In this document: piece by piece, positions 13,021 through 25,200 of the stretch
How the letters are laid out: each line of letters opens with the position of its first letter
Numbering within the stretch: the stretch's first letter is position 1
NCBI GenBank assembly: GCA_031763025.1
Contig: JASSKH010000014.1
Span: 13,377,022 to 13,441,021 of the forward strand
Source: Macrocystis pyrifera
Taxonomy: Eukaryota; Sar; Phaeophyceae; Laminariales; Laminariaceae
Direction of reading: 5' to 3'
DNA length: 64,000 bases
Translations under genes and position numbers: made by a program
The notes under the pieces: model-generated
Database searches by the model: none
Told to the model about the DNA's origin: nothing
The model's input: the letters and a program-made list of their open reading frames with translations, nothing else

Positions 13021-13041
13021 CGCGTTCCGAGGCTCATAACC
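13021..13041 (-). promoter_or_regulatory. Primer-binding site, half initiator-tRNA type
   Basis: Reading leftward from the 5' LTR with no gap comes GGTTATGAGCC then TCGGAACGCG. Its complement, CGAGGCTCATAACC, matches the 5' half of an initiator tRNA-Met anticodon arm: stem CGAGG, then loop CTCATAA with anticodon CAT. Priming by an internal half-molecule of tRNA-iMet is known for Drosophila copia and related Copia elements. This fixes both family and orientation. Confidence 0.75.
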
Positions 13042-14193
13042 TATTAGGTATGGCGATTGGCGTGTATACCAGCTCGTAGCTGGTGTGTACGCCTAGACTC
13101 GATTGCCGATGGCCGGTCAATACACAGTCAAAATAAATGTTCGAGGCAAACGTATAGCCACTGTTAGGTGACTTGTACGAGAAGCTTCAATAGCAGAGAA
13201 GAAGATGTGGTGACCCCAAGCCACAGTGTTGATTCATTTGCTCAGCTGGAAGCTGATGATGGTGAGCAAAAGTAGAGTGAGCTCAAAGGGGAGCGATGCG
13301 CGTGTGCGCTCACTGCTCGAAACAAAGGACGACCCCTACAAATTCGTTCAAAAACAAAAATAGGGAAATACCCTTGCATTCAGTTCAATATAAAACAATA
13401 CGGAGACCCGCAATTCTACTGCTAAAAACAATAAAACTTGGGGTACGTACTCATGACCCTCTTGTAGCCTATATTGTTACTTCAATCACAACTAAAAACT
13501 ATGCTACTGGTCCCGACGGGATACTGAAGATACCCTGTCCATTATTTACCAGTGCGCACGCACCAGGTACTGCTGTACATGTGTGCTGCTGGCTGTAGAT
13601 TCTGTACGTACGTAATACAGTAGATCCACGATGCGCTGCTTGTTATTGAGACCTATTATTATGCAATATGCACGAGTGCACAGCAGTAGATATTATTGTA
13701 AGACTGCTGCTGCTGTATACTGCTACAGTAATACTACTCACAGACTGGAAAACTGTCCGCGGTACTTAGAAATGCGTAAATGTATACCAGATGACGCAAG
13801 TGTTATCGAGTAACGACTATGATGGCTACTGACAAGTACCATCCTTAATACCTCCTCCCGTTAAGCATACACTTTCTTACTCTGCGTTACATGCTAAAAT
13901 TTCTCCAAAAGAAACACATGCAACATCAAGTGGTGATGTTGCTATTGGGAACAAACACTATGTACCATGATGTACCTACCGCATGAGATCCAAGGAGTGG
14001 ATTCAACACGTACAGGACAACAAAATAACCGAACATAGAATCGTTCTGTTCTTCTATACTGTTGTAACACCTGCTTGTATGAGATGGGTGTATACCTAAA
14101 TTATGGTTGCTACAGGAGTACCTGGTAGCCTTGTGTTATGCAGCAGCGACTAGATGATACTGGTTTCTGCTGTAATAGGTGTCATCCCTAATA
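13042..14193 (-). repeat. 5' LTR of the Copia-type element
   Basis: Upstream LTR, almost identical to 7683-8833. The promoter of the element should lie here, but no individual box is claimed. Confidence 0.88.
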
Positions 14194-14459
14194 CTCCTTT
14201 CGTGCACGCGGAAACTGGGAGCAAAGCTCGTGCCTCGCTGGGAAAGCCCCTGATTTTCTGTCTAAGATTTACGCCTCTCAAGTATACTACAAATACGATC
14301 CCAATACCAGCTGTTCAACATCTGAACCTCGTAATTGCCGGGCTTTCAGCCTCGTTCAAAGCAGTATCATAACACCAACAAACAAACAAAAAAATACCGA
14401 CGACGGGTATCTCTCATATTATTATTATGTTTGCCTTCTGACAAAATAGCGTAGATGCC

Positions 14460-14543
14460 GTTCCTATATAAACCAAATATCCTTCCTTAAATCAGTAGTA
14501 TCCCTCATACACTTCTCTTCCTGTCGTTTCCAAATTCCCATTT
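14460..14543. repeat. Right inverted repeat partner of 7528-7617
   Basis: Reverse-complement match to 7528-7617, ending CCAAATTCCCATTT. Together the two mark an older inverted-repeat (MITE-like) element that served as the landing site of the Copia-type element. Confidence 0.7.
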
Positions 14544-15200
14544 CCCACAACATTTCGTTTTAGCTACCAGTATAATATATTATATTCCTCATCGACGTTC
14601 CATCCCCATGTCATTGGCCGCATTCCTCCGGCTTCTTCCTCCCTCCCCCCCCCACATTCGCTTGGTGTGGGTCGCGGACCCCGTTCAGCTCCAGGGAGCA
14701 AGCAGCGGTGGCTTGCTCTGAGCAAACTTGTCTAGCGAGAATAATGTCGAGCCATCACCAAGAAACGAGCACACCAGTCACGGACGTACCTGGTACGGTT
14801 GACATCATCCACATCACGACATGCATACGTAGCAAAAAAAAACACATGATTCGTACCAGATTATCAGAATATTAAATAAACTTACCCAAGGGCGCCCAGA
14901 AAAAAAAAAAATGACAGGGGGGGGGGGGGGGGGGGTGGTGGGGTTACTAGAACCAAGTGAAAAAAAACATGAAAAAAAATTAATAACCTTTTTTTATTTC
15001 ATCGTGTGATCACAACAGTTGCAAAGGCTTTCCTTTCCGACCTCTGGGTGGCGGTATGGTGTGTCGTTCTCTCTTTTTTCACGGACGCCCTGGCTTACCT
15101 GGTACCCTGATACCTAATTACGTACACGTGCGTCCTTCTTTTCGAAAATTGCACGCGTCAGACAGATGATCTATTTCCACACCATGATGATCTTATTAAT

Positions 15201-15250
15201 TCCAAGTGATTTGTCTCCAAAACGGGACTGCAGTCCTAAAAGGGTAAAAC
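15201..15250. mobile_element. MITE family 2, half copy
   Basis: Contains TTGTCTCCAAAACGGGACTG and CAGTCCTAAAAGGGT, matching the right arm of the full copy at 16093-16186. No left arm was found. Confidence 0.45.
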
Positions 15251-16092
15251 ACCGATTTCAGGGTAGATAGATAGATTCCCTACGACGTGTGGTACTGGAC
15301 CCTGGTATAAATGATTTACAATCAGGGTTAAATTGACAAGACACGATTTTTGAACGAACGTGAAAGTGTGGGGGTGACCTTACGCAAGGTTTTTTTTTTT
15401 TTGCCAATCCGCCGGAGGATTGGTTAAAAAAAAAACAAAAAAAAACAGAAGATTGTAGCTCATCTTGCCGAGTGCAAGCTGTATGTATGATTCGCACGAC
15501 CTATAGCAAAAGTTTCGCGAGTTGGATCCGTACTATTCATACGAGTATACATACAGATCCTGCACAGCACCTATCTGTATCTTACCGGCAGGTTAGGATC
15601 CAGATGATCGTTTAACTACCTCGTAATGAAAGTAGATCGTGATCGCTAAAAAAAAAACTGCGCTATGCGACTTTCTTCCGAAAAACGGGTTCGTCACACC
15701 CTCTTTCAAAACCAGTCATCAAGACATACGATCATCGTATTCGCGAGCAGTTTGTCGTCTTCTTTCTTCTACCGTAAAATACGTACGTACCAGGTTCGTA
15801 TCATACTTACGTACCGCGGTTTTTTCTCATGACGGCAGGAGGGACCCTTCCTCTTGTCGTGGAAAACCAAACGCGCGTGCGTTTGAGTCATGCCACGCGG
15901 CATACTGCTTACAGTGGGGTACCCATCCGTTCTAAGACTTTTCGGGAGATAATACCAGATACTACTGTAAATTGGTTCGTCACGAGGAAAAAAACGAGTC
16001 CGAACTAGTTTTGTCAGCAGTAACAGCTAAGACCATATTAGAGAATAAGACCACGTTTGTTTGTGTATTGACTTGTCACGGGTGCCTATTTT

Positions 16093-16186
16093 AACCCATT
16101 TAGTGCTACAGTCTCCTTTTGGGAACAAACCACTCTAATTACAAGTGTTCTATCCCCAAAACGGGACACTAGTTCTAAAAGGGTTG
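16093..16186. mobile_element. MITE family 2, full copy
   Basis: Left arm AACCCATTTAGTGCTACAGT and right arm ...GACACTAGTTCTAAAAGGGTT are imperfect reverse complements of about 40 bp around a short AT-rich centre. A related copy lies at 41076-41166. Confidence 0.55.
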
Positions 16187-17770
16187 AAACAGGCACCCCA
16201 CTGCTGCGACAACACCCCCCCTACTGGGCCGATTTTCCGACCCCATGTTCTCCACAACAAAACGGGGGGCGCACACAAACGAACAGGGTGGTGTAGTAGT
16301 TGTCATTTCGTCCAGAAACAGAACACCAGCCGCCGACGAGACTTCGTTACCATTATTATTATGCTTGCCATCCGACAATGTGTAGTGCTGTTCCAAAAAA
16401 GACTGAGGAACAAAAAATGAAGAACTCTCCAGAAAAAAAGCGCGACACAGTATCATACGACAAATCAACCGATGTGACGCACACGAAGGCTACCACAACC
16501 AACATCCCTCCATCTCATCTACCAATAACGGCCACTCCCCTCCTTGGGCACTCCCTAACAAGCATCTGCCAAAAACCCCGCTGTCCATCAAAATGGTTGT
16601 GTCGCTACAATCGTACGTACTGCATGCGATAGTAGCGACACTAACTGATAGTATTTGTGCCACACTGCCTCAAGGACTTTCAGCCGCTCGCTCGTAAAAC
16701 CCGTACCACCAGTTGCCGCTACAGGACGCAAGCCCCCGAGAATGCATCCAGGTTCCGGGTCACCATAATGTATACAGTCGTTGTTCCCGTCCCCCGCCCC
16801 CGAGAATATCAATTAGCAATCCAGGTTCCAGGTAGTGTTATGGTCGCTGTGCGAATGAACAATCACAGAACGCTATTAATAATAGTCCATTACACAAAAG
16901 GAGGTTCTGATTCGGGACACCTGGAGTGTCATGCACACCACCGGCGCGGTGTGGAGGGTGCGGCTGCTGATCGACCGACCCTTCCCCACTCGTACGTGTC
17001 TGTCTTAGAGCACACCCATCCTACTGCTCAGTGTACGCGCGAGGCGGACGAAAAGAGGCTGCCGTCACCTAGGTGCCCCGAAACAAAAGCTTGAGTACGT
17101 ACGTAGCAACCCCTCCCCCCCCCTCCCCCCTAGTTTATTCTCGGTTTCCTCTCCTACTCCCCGTTCCTCCCTCCTCCTCCTGCTCCTCCCCCTCCCCTTC
17201 CTCTTCCTCTTGCGTAACAACATCGTATTTCCTGTGTATGAAGGGGAAAACATTTCCCTATTATCACCAGGGCGGTGGCGGCGGGAATATCCGCACCACC
17301 AACATCGATGTGCGTTAGCGTGGATCACAAGGCAAAAGTCCGATGCCCCGTGTTGACACTCAACGCGCACCAATCCAGTTCCACCCCTTGTCTGTGCAAC
17401 ACCCGGACCAAAACCTCAGACGTACAGATGCAGAAGATAGAGAGAATAAGTCTCGTCCTAAATCACAGGTAGCCGGGACCCCCCCCCCCCCCCCCCCGCT
17501 GCACAACATGGGTGTACACAAATTGTTGTAGATACTGAACAATGCAGAACACCATTCGGCGTAAGGGGTTCAGAGGTTGTCGACGTCTTGTGGGGTTTGC
17601 TATAGACATTGTTCAATGTCTCCACAAGTAGTTTTTTATGCCGTCATTGCGCAGGGGAAGGGGGGTCCCCGGCCACCTGTGCTCCGGACAGCCCTGTCAA
17701 CCAGAAATGCTGTCTGAGGAGACCGCGGTTCGACCCCGTGAATTGACCACCCCCACACTAAAACCTCACT

Positions 17771-17900
17771 GCGCTTCGCGCTTGGTGCAAGCAATGTCTG
17801 CCTGGTCGGTGAAAACACGACATGCTCCGTCCCGGCATTGTAGGGATGCGAGGGGGTCTATGGTCTTACGACTACGGCCATGCATGAGATCGAGTACATC
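17771..17900 (+). mobile_element. C-tailed retroposon-like copy (tail decayed)
   Basis: Carries GCGCTTCGCGCTTGGTGCAA, GTCTGCCTGGTCGGTGAAAA, the GTCCCGGCATTGTAGGGATG block and CGACTACGGCCATGCATGAG, then GATCGAGTAC. The C run expected after GAGTAC is replaced by TCTCTCC, so this copy has lost or never had a long tail. Confidence 0.65.
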
Positions 17901-18768
17901 TCTCCTATCGAGTACAACCCACACTAAAACCAGTTTAGTAAGACCAAAAGAGGTTTTGAGGCGACCAAAAAAGACCGATCTCCTCGTACAAACAGCATTT
18001 TTGCTCTCAACCCGCGTTTGTCTCGTAGGCAATGTACGTCTGAATCGTTTTACGCGGATGCACACAACCTCCCGCACAGACTCCCGCAGGCAAAGCAACA
18101 CTTCCCGTGCGGCAGACGGTATAGTCGGAGTGCACGAATCGGACGCCCAGGATTTTGCAACGTTTTATACAGACGGGGTCGTCGTTGCATGAGCTGGAGC
18201 CTTGACCCTCTCTGTCGGCGTTCGGAGCAAGAGCCATGCCGGGTATCGAGCAACGCACATTGTAGAGTTGGAGCGACAAAAAATAAAATAAAAGTGCACC
18301 GCTACCACACAGCCACAAATGCGGATACCGGTAAAGGCTACTGTAAAGTACACGTTCTTTGTCCTGCGTGTATGCGTAGGAAACTCTCCTGCCTGACCTA
18401 TACAGCAACACGACCACCGCCGCCACCGCCGCCACCGCGGCCACGAGTAGCGGCCGCTGCCTTAAGCATGCAGCGGGACCACCACCACCACCATCACCAT
18501 CACCATTAACATCACCATTACCATCCTCTCCACCAACACCACCACCACCCGAAGCAGCGGCAGCTGCCTGAAGCATGCTGCAGCGGTAACACCACCAACA
18601 TTACCACCACCACTACCAACACCACTACCACCGCCACCACCACCACCGCCGCCGCCAGTAGCAGCAACAGCAGCCAAGAAGCGCGCCAACCGCGTTCGTA
18701 AACAAATAGCAACTCGATCTCCGATGTGCAAGACAGATCACACGGATCGCCGAAACAACAATCCCGAA

Positions 18769-19239
18769 TTACATGCGGAAAACACCGAACGATGTCGGTG
18801 AAGCCCTATCCTTCATCGCCACGCGCAAGCTCAATCCTAGAACTCGTCTGGTGTCCGCCGGGTCGATGATGCCGTCGTCCCAAAGCCTCGAGCTCGAGAA
18901 AAAGGGAGAGCTCTCGCGATCAAACTTCTCCAGAATCGGGTTTTTGATTTTGGCCTCCTCATCTGCTCCCAGAGTCTCGCCTCGGCCTTCTCGCTTGTCC
19001 TTCTCCACCTGGGAAAGAAAAAAACAAACACGAAAGAAGCGAAATGGTGGTGTTTGTCATTGCTTGCCACTGCCGCAATTCAGGCATATGCTGTTGCTGC
19101 TTGTTCCTGCTGCTGCTGTTGTAACTCGGCAGTACTGTTTCTATTGCCGATGCAACTTAGCCATGCTGTTGCTGCTACTGCCGCTGCTTCACTTCATAAA
19201 TGGTTCGTATTGCTGCTGCCGCTGCTGCAATCCAGCAAC

Positions 19240-19279
<40 letters not shown>

Positions 19280-22200
19280 TTGCTTGCCACCGCTGCCGTA
19301 TATCATGCCGACGTGGCGCACACGAAATAAGGAAAAGCCTCGTCGGGAGCTCGATACGTTTCTGATGGATGCAAAAAAACGTTGGCGTAGACACATCGGG
19401 CTAACAACAAACGAGCGAATAAGGAAAAATGGAAGGAATCACCCCTCCCCACCCCCTGCTCCGACTCGAAAGGGATGCGTGCTCAATGGTAAAAAACAAG
19501 TAAGGCAAGCAACAAATGAGTACGCCCCCCCCCCCCCCCCCCCCCTCCTGGTGGGCGAAAACCCGACGCGATCCGTCTCGCCATTGTAGGGATGCGAGGG
19601 TCTATGGGCATACAACTACGGCCATGCATGACATGTGTAGATCCCTCCCTCTCCCCCCGCATCTCCTCCTCTTCCCGAGCTCAGGGTATAAAAAGCGTTT
19701 CTTCTAGCATCAGTGGTCTGGCGAAAAACAACAATACTACGAGGTACACTGTCTTCGTTGCCCGGGGCGTGCCGCGGTCGACCGTCCAAGCTGAAAACAC
19801 ACACAACAAACAAACAGTTCTTTTTTTTTCCCCATGTTCGGGGCTTGCTGTGGCATAACGGGGCAGTACGACAGGTGCACTACTCAAGGTGAGGCAAAGA
19901 AAAAAAAAACGGGACTCCCCATCCCTGGCGCCCACCTGCGCGAGGACGTTAGCCGCCTGCTCGCCTCCCATCACAGAAATCCGGGCGTTGGGCCACATAA
20001 AGAGGAAGCGGGGAGAGTAGGCCCGGCCGCACATGCCGTAGTTGCCCGCTCCGTAGCTGCCGCCGATGACGCAGGTTATCTTCGGCACCGAAGCGCACGC
20101 CACGGCGGTGACCAGCTTGGCGCCGTCCTTAGCTATACCTTGGTGCTCGTAACGTTTTCCGACCTTTCCGATAAGGCGTGGGGGGGGCGTGCACGGGCGC
20201 AAGGTGGGGTGGGGTGGGGTGGGCTGGGGTCACTCACTTGTCGGCTGCTGCGCAAAACACGTTCCAGGTACTTGTGATCTGCGTTGCTTCGCCGCTTCAC
20301 CTTTTTCTCGGGGATTTGTTGAAGGAGTGCTTCAAAAACGATTATCGATGGCAGCGTCCCACTACCGATGGGAGCAACCCGTTTTAGCAACAGCAAAATC
20401 GTTCTCCCACCTCCCCTGGTGCTGTCCCTAAGGCCGACTGTAAGCGCAAAAATATCGGCATATTCCTCGGCTGGGTCAGCACCTACTCCAGGAACCGACA
20501 TATGGTCCCGCCAGAACCTCCCAAACAACACGTCCAGCACGCCGTTTTTTTTTCATTTGGGAAAGGAACGGGGGCGATACGCGATTGGTCGCAAAGCGAC
20601 TTCGCAAGGGGACACTACCTACACAGGAACACGGTTCGACGACTGCAGAGCATTGTTGGCATCAACATCGGCAGCACGAGCTAGCGAGCGACGTTCACAC
20701 CACACGCGGCATCGCACCACGCTTGATGGCAAAGCCGCCGCGACAAAAAGAAGCAAACGCCCCCGCCGACCTCAAACGCGTGCACCGGAACCGTGTCACC
20801 AAAATTATTGAATATGCGACGCTTGGCCGTGACAGGAAAGCAAATCCCCCGAAAAAACGTGAGAAACCGTAAGAGGTAGGCTTTGCCCCCCGCCCGCAAG
20901 AACAAACTGCGCCCAGTCGACACGTTTTGCCCCCCCCCACAAGAAAAAAACCCCGCCCAGTCGATACGCCCTAACCACAGCCAGCCAGCACACCGCACAA
21001 TATCGTCAGCGAGACTGAATACAAAAGGCCATCCCCCGCCTGCCCCCCCCCCCGTTGTCTCTTATAATTTATTCACGGCACTCCGACACCTCTCGAAACG
21101 CCAACCCTAATAACATAAGACGCTGCCATATGCGAAATGCGCAATATCGGGGGGGGGGGACGCTCTCTACGGTCGAATGTTTTTCATCCAGAACTGACAC
21201 TAGCGCCACCGACACGCCGTGCGGGCGAGTCCACAAAAAAAAAGTTCTCTTTTGAAAGCACCAAGGGCCACTAAAACGCCACTTTCGGTTGTGTCTGTGC
21301 AACAACAGGTCGTGGAACAGGCTGTCGTCCTGGTTGGTAACACCCGCCTGAGTTTTTGACGGTTTAGTTTTCTTGCCTACCTGTAGACTATTGATACACC
21401 TATTTTTGGACCTTTTCGTGCGTGATGCGGCTGTATTGCTGCAGATTGTAGTATAGCAATGACCTAACTTTGTGAGATCAACAACAACCACGCAGTTTCC
21501 CTCCGCTGGAGCCTGTCCAACAACCCCGCCCCCCACCCCCCTTCCCACGACCAGCCCCGACCATCAACCACCCCCGCACCGCCGAGCCCTGCCACGCATC
21601 ATGAAATCCGTCCACCAATTACCCCCGCAGCGGTGGGTCCTGCCACTCAACATGATTCCTGTCCACCAAACACCCCTCCCCCTCCACTGTTAGGCCCTGC
21701 CACGCACCATGAAACCCGTGATGTTCTGCAGAAACAGGAGCGGGATGCCGCGCTGGCAGCAGATTTCGACGAAGTGGGCCGCCTTCAGTGCTGACTCGGA
21801 GAACAAGACACCGTTGTTGGCCACGATCCCGACACTCTGCCCGTACAAGTGCCCGAAGCCCGTCACCACCGTCGTCCCGTACCGCTCCTTGAACTCGTGG
21901 AAGCGGCTACCGTCGACCAGCCGGGCGATAACCTTCTCCAAACGAGTCAGACAGACGTGCGTTGTCGTTCGGCCGGGGGGCGGTGCACAGCGATATCGAA
22001 ACGCGTCAGTTGGCTTGAATTGTTGTTCGATCGAGAACCGAGGGAAGGGGGGGGGGGGGGGGGCGAAACGAGGAAGAGAATGAAGCGTTGGTTCGGTATG
22101 ACCACAGCAGCATCGCACTACAATACGGCTGGGGAAGCCCGATGCATGCAAACTTCAGAGGCAGTAGAAGCGGTGGAGGCGGCGACAGCAGCAGCAACCG

Positions 22201-25200
22201 CAGCGGCAGCACCCACCATCACCACCACCACCACCATCAATGCCAGCACCGGCACCACTAACACTAACGCTAGCACCGGTAACATGCTTGTAGCACAAAC
22301 AGGACGTAGCTTGAGGCACGCAGTTTGCCGAACCTTGCCACCAACCCCTCACACCAGGCGCGGCACACCTTTTGCTGTGCCTCCCGGCCTACATATGCCA
22401 TGAAAAACGATACTAACGCAGACGAGATAGCCCCCCCCCTCCCCCCCCCCGTCCTTCTTCTCTGCGGCTTGCCTTCCGGACGTCGAAGGGCTTCTTGGTG
22501 TCCGTGGGAATAATGCTCCCCATCTCTCGAGGATCGAAAAGCGGCTCTTCCCACCCCTCCAGTCGTTTCGGCTCTACTTGTGCCGCCTCACTTAATCCGC
22601 CGCCACCCCTACCATCGCCACAGCCATCCCCGCTGCTGCTGCCGCCGGAGATGTTGCGGTACGCGGTATTGTTCACAGTCCTAAGGTTGAGATTGGCGAC
22701 AATGCTGCGAGTGATCTCGATGGCGTGTTCGTCGTCGTCGGCAAAATGGTCTGCCACTCCTGACACCCTGCCGGCCACCCGCCGCACGCAGGGTTTATAC
22801 ATACAAGTAAGCGTGAGGGGTAGGGGTAGGGGGGGAATAATATAAAACAGGGGGTCGGGGGCAGGGTTTAAGGGGCTTGGGGAGTGGGCAGGGGTAGTGG
22901 GCAGAGGTGAGGATCAGGGGTAGGGGAGGTATGCACGAAAGCGTGAACTGATGAGTGCGATGGGCAGGAAAACGACAACACAAGGCCCGCAAGAGCGAGA
23001 ACATCGTGCTCCTCTCACCCCCCCGACAACTTTCAGCACACGTTTTCCATCACACGACTATCGTCGGGCCGGAGAGAGAGGCAGTCGCGGCGACTTAGGC
23101 TCCCATCGCGAGACCAACATACCCTCACAACCGCGACCACGGTAATCTCCCTCAACAACAAATCAGGGGTCGGAGTTCGTTATCACCCACCCGACGGTGC
23201 GTTTTACACCCCCCCGTCCCTGCCATACACGCGCTATTCATCATGTCACAACGAACTCCGGCGTTTGGTTGCACCTATCCCCCCCCCCCCCCCCCCCTCA
23301 CTTCCTTCGTACCGCGTGTGAGCGTCGGCGCCACCCAGCTCCTCCGCCGATATCACCTCCCCGGTAGCGGCTCTGACAAGCGGCGGACCCGCGAGGAAGA
23401 CGGTTCCCGTGCCGTTGACGATGACAGTCTCGTCGGACATCGCGGGGACATAGGCCCCCCCGGCGGTGCACGAGCCCATCACCACCGCGACCTGCGGTAT
23501 TCCTGTCGACCGGTGATACAAAAAAAAAAAACAGCGCCAGCAGAGCGTACCGTACCGCTTGTTCGACATTTTCCGTTCATTGGTCAAAATCGTGACGATT
23601 CGGGACCTTTTCATTGGTCAACACAACACACACGCACACACATTTGCTACCCTTGCTCCCGCTTGGCACCCTGATCCCACACCGACATGATCCCACCCGA
23701 ACCGGGGCCCTCTAAACTGACGCTGGGTGTGCCTAGTACATAATTAGCCGCCGGTAGCCAGGGCCCACCAAACACCTTGATCCTACGCCGACCAAAACTC
23801 GAGAGTCGGACACAGCAAATCGAGGGTAGGTCCACATCCAGCAAACGCTAAAGTCGAATAAGAGGGCATCTACCCTAAACAAAGGCGACGGAGCGTTGCG
23901 TCGCAGTAGTTAGCGTTTAAAAGACTTTGACCAGGCAGCTTCGACAAAAAGGTTGATAGTGAAAACTAACTCCTAGGAAAAGCTTCATTCCAAAGATGAC
24001 TCCGAGAATTTTCCAGGCGGACGGGGGGGGGTCTACGACTCGGGCCAGCTTCGATAAAATGGTTAATGAAGCTCACAAGCTCCTCATTGCAGCAGCTTCA
24101 TTCCGGGGACGTTTCCGGCGGTCAGGTTGGGTCAGGGTTAGGGTCAGGGTTAGCTCTAGGGTTTGGTCAAACACACTTCAATCACTTCGGCAAACGTTTG
24201 GCCAAGTCGTATGAACAAGAGTCCAGCGTTGAGTCGGGCTCGTGAAGGCAAGCAGTGGAGATCTGCTTCCGTTCAGGGAAGAGGGGGCGGGGGGGGGGGG
24301 GGGGGGGTACTTATTTATCGCTTGCTTTAGTCATTTGGCCATTGACCGCGCCTCCCTTTCGAGACGGAGCACCGTACCTACTCCTATGGGAGACACCTCC
24401 AACAGTCGGGCACTCAATGCGTTTTTTTCATGTAATACACATAAGCTGTTTGCCTATCCTCGTACCCCCTGGCTGTTTCGCCGTCTGCGGGGGGGCAAAC
24501 AATGGCATGACAGTGTCATGTGAGACGTACAATTCGCGTCGTAAGTCACAGCGATGGGGTTCTTCAGGTAAACAGCCGTGTCTTGCCGCCTTGACTTCTT
24601 ACGCATGCCGGGACACGATCGATGTGCGACATCGCAACAGTCAACCTGATGGGTCCGTGGAGCGCAAGCTGTCAAACCACCGGGCTGCCAATACCCATGT
24701 TCCAAATTTGAGGGCAAACCGTAGCAACAATTTGACCCATCAATGTTTGTCTGCCATATACCAGCTTCCCAGGGGAGGGGTTTCATCAGATCATACAATA
24801 GCCTCGCTTACGACCAATCATCAATACGCTAAAATGTGTTATCCAATTACTCCATGAAATGGTTCAGCCGCCAAAGCCAGCTGATGCAACAACCAATCAC
24901 ATCACCAATTTAACCATGACGGACAAACACACCATTCTGCGGGTGACACCAGCCCACCGTTCGTAAAAAAAGGGGTCCATGAGAAAAAAAAACGCCGTTC
25001 TCGAGTCAAACCGCCGAATCCAACCGTTTCCTTGCTAGGCCATCGCGCGCCCCTACCACCACCACCTGTCGCGAGCGCATCCAGCCCGTCGCCCCGACAA
25101 CGCCAAGCCAACGGGGGCGTGGGTCTGCCGATTCGTTGGTACATAATCTACGCTTGATTTTTGTTTGTGTAGAGGTTATACGAAGTGCAGTCTACAGCCC

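Larger units (their letters stand above)
7683..14193 (-). mobile_element. Ty1/Copia-type LTR retrotransposon, young but broken
   Basis: A fossil element of about 6.5 kb. Two direct long terminal repeats, 7683-8833 and 13042-14193, are almost identical (one length difference noticed). Each begins TATTAGG and ends CCTAATA, a 7-bp inverted pair. The five bases CTCCT flank the whole on both sides (7678-7682 and 14194-14198) as a target-site duplication. The primer-binding site lies directly against the right LTR, so the element reads leftward. Gag-like and RNase H-like coding remnants are present. The interior is short and poor in recognisable domains, so it looks broken and non-autonomous. LTR near-identity implies a recent insertion. 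Confidence 0.88.
14544..18768. other. Intergenic, repeats only
   Basis: Between the Copia-type element and the 3' end of gene B. It holds a run of 19 G near 14919-14937, MITE family 2 pieces, a GATC-rich repeat piece (15520-15612), a C-tailed retroposon copy (17771-17900) and CCA/CCG-rich low complexity at 18410-18660. No gene supported. Confidence 0.55.
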
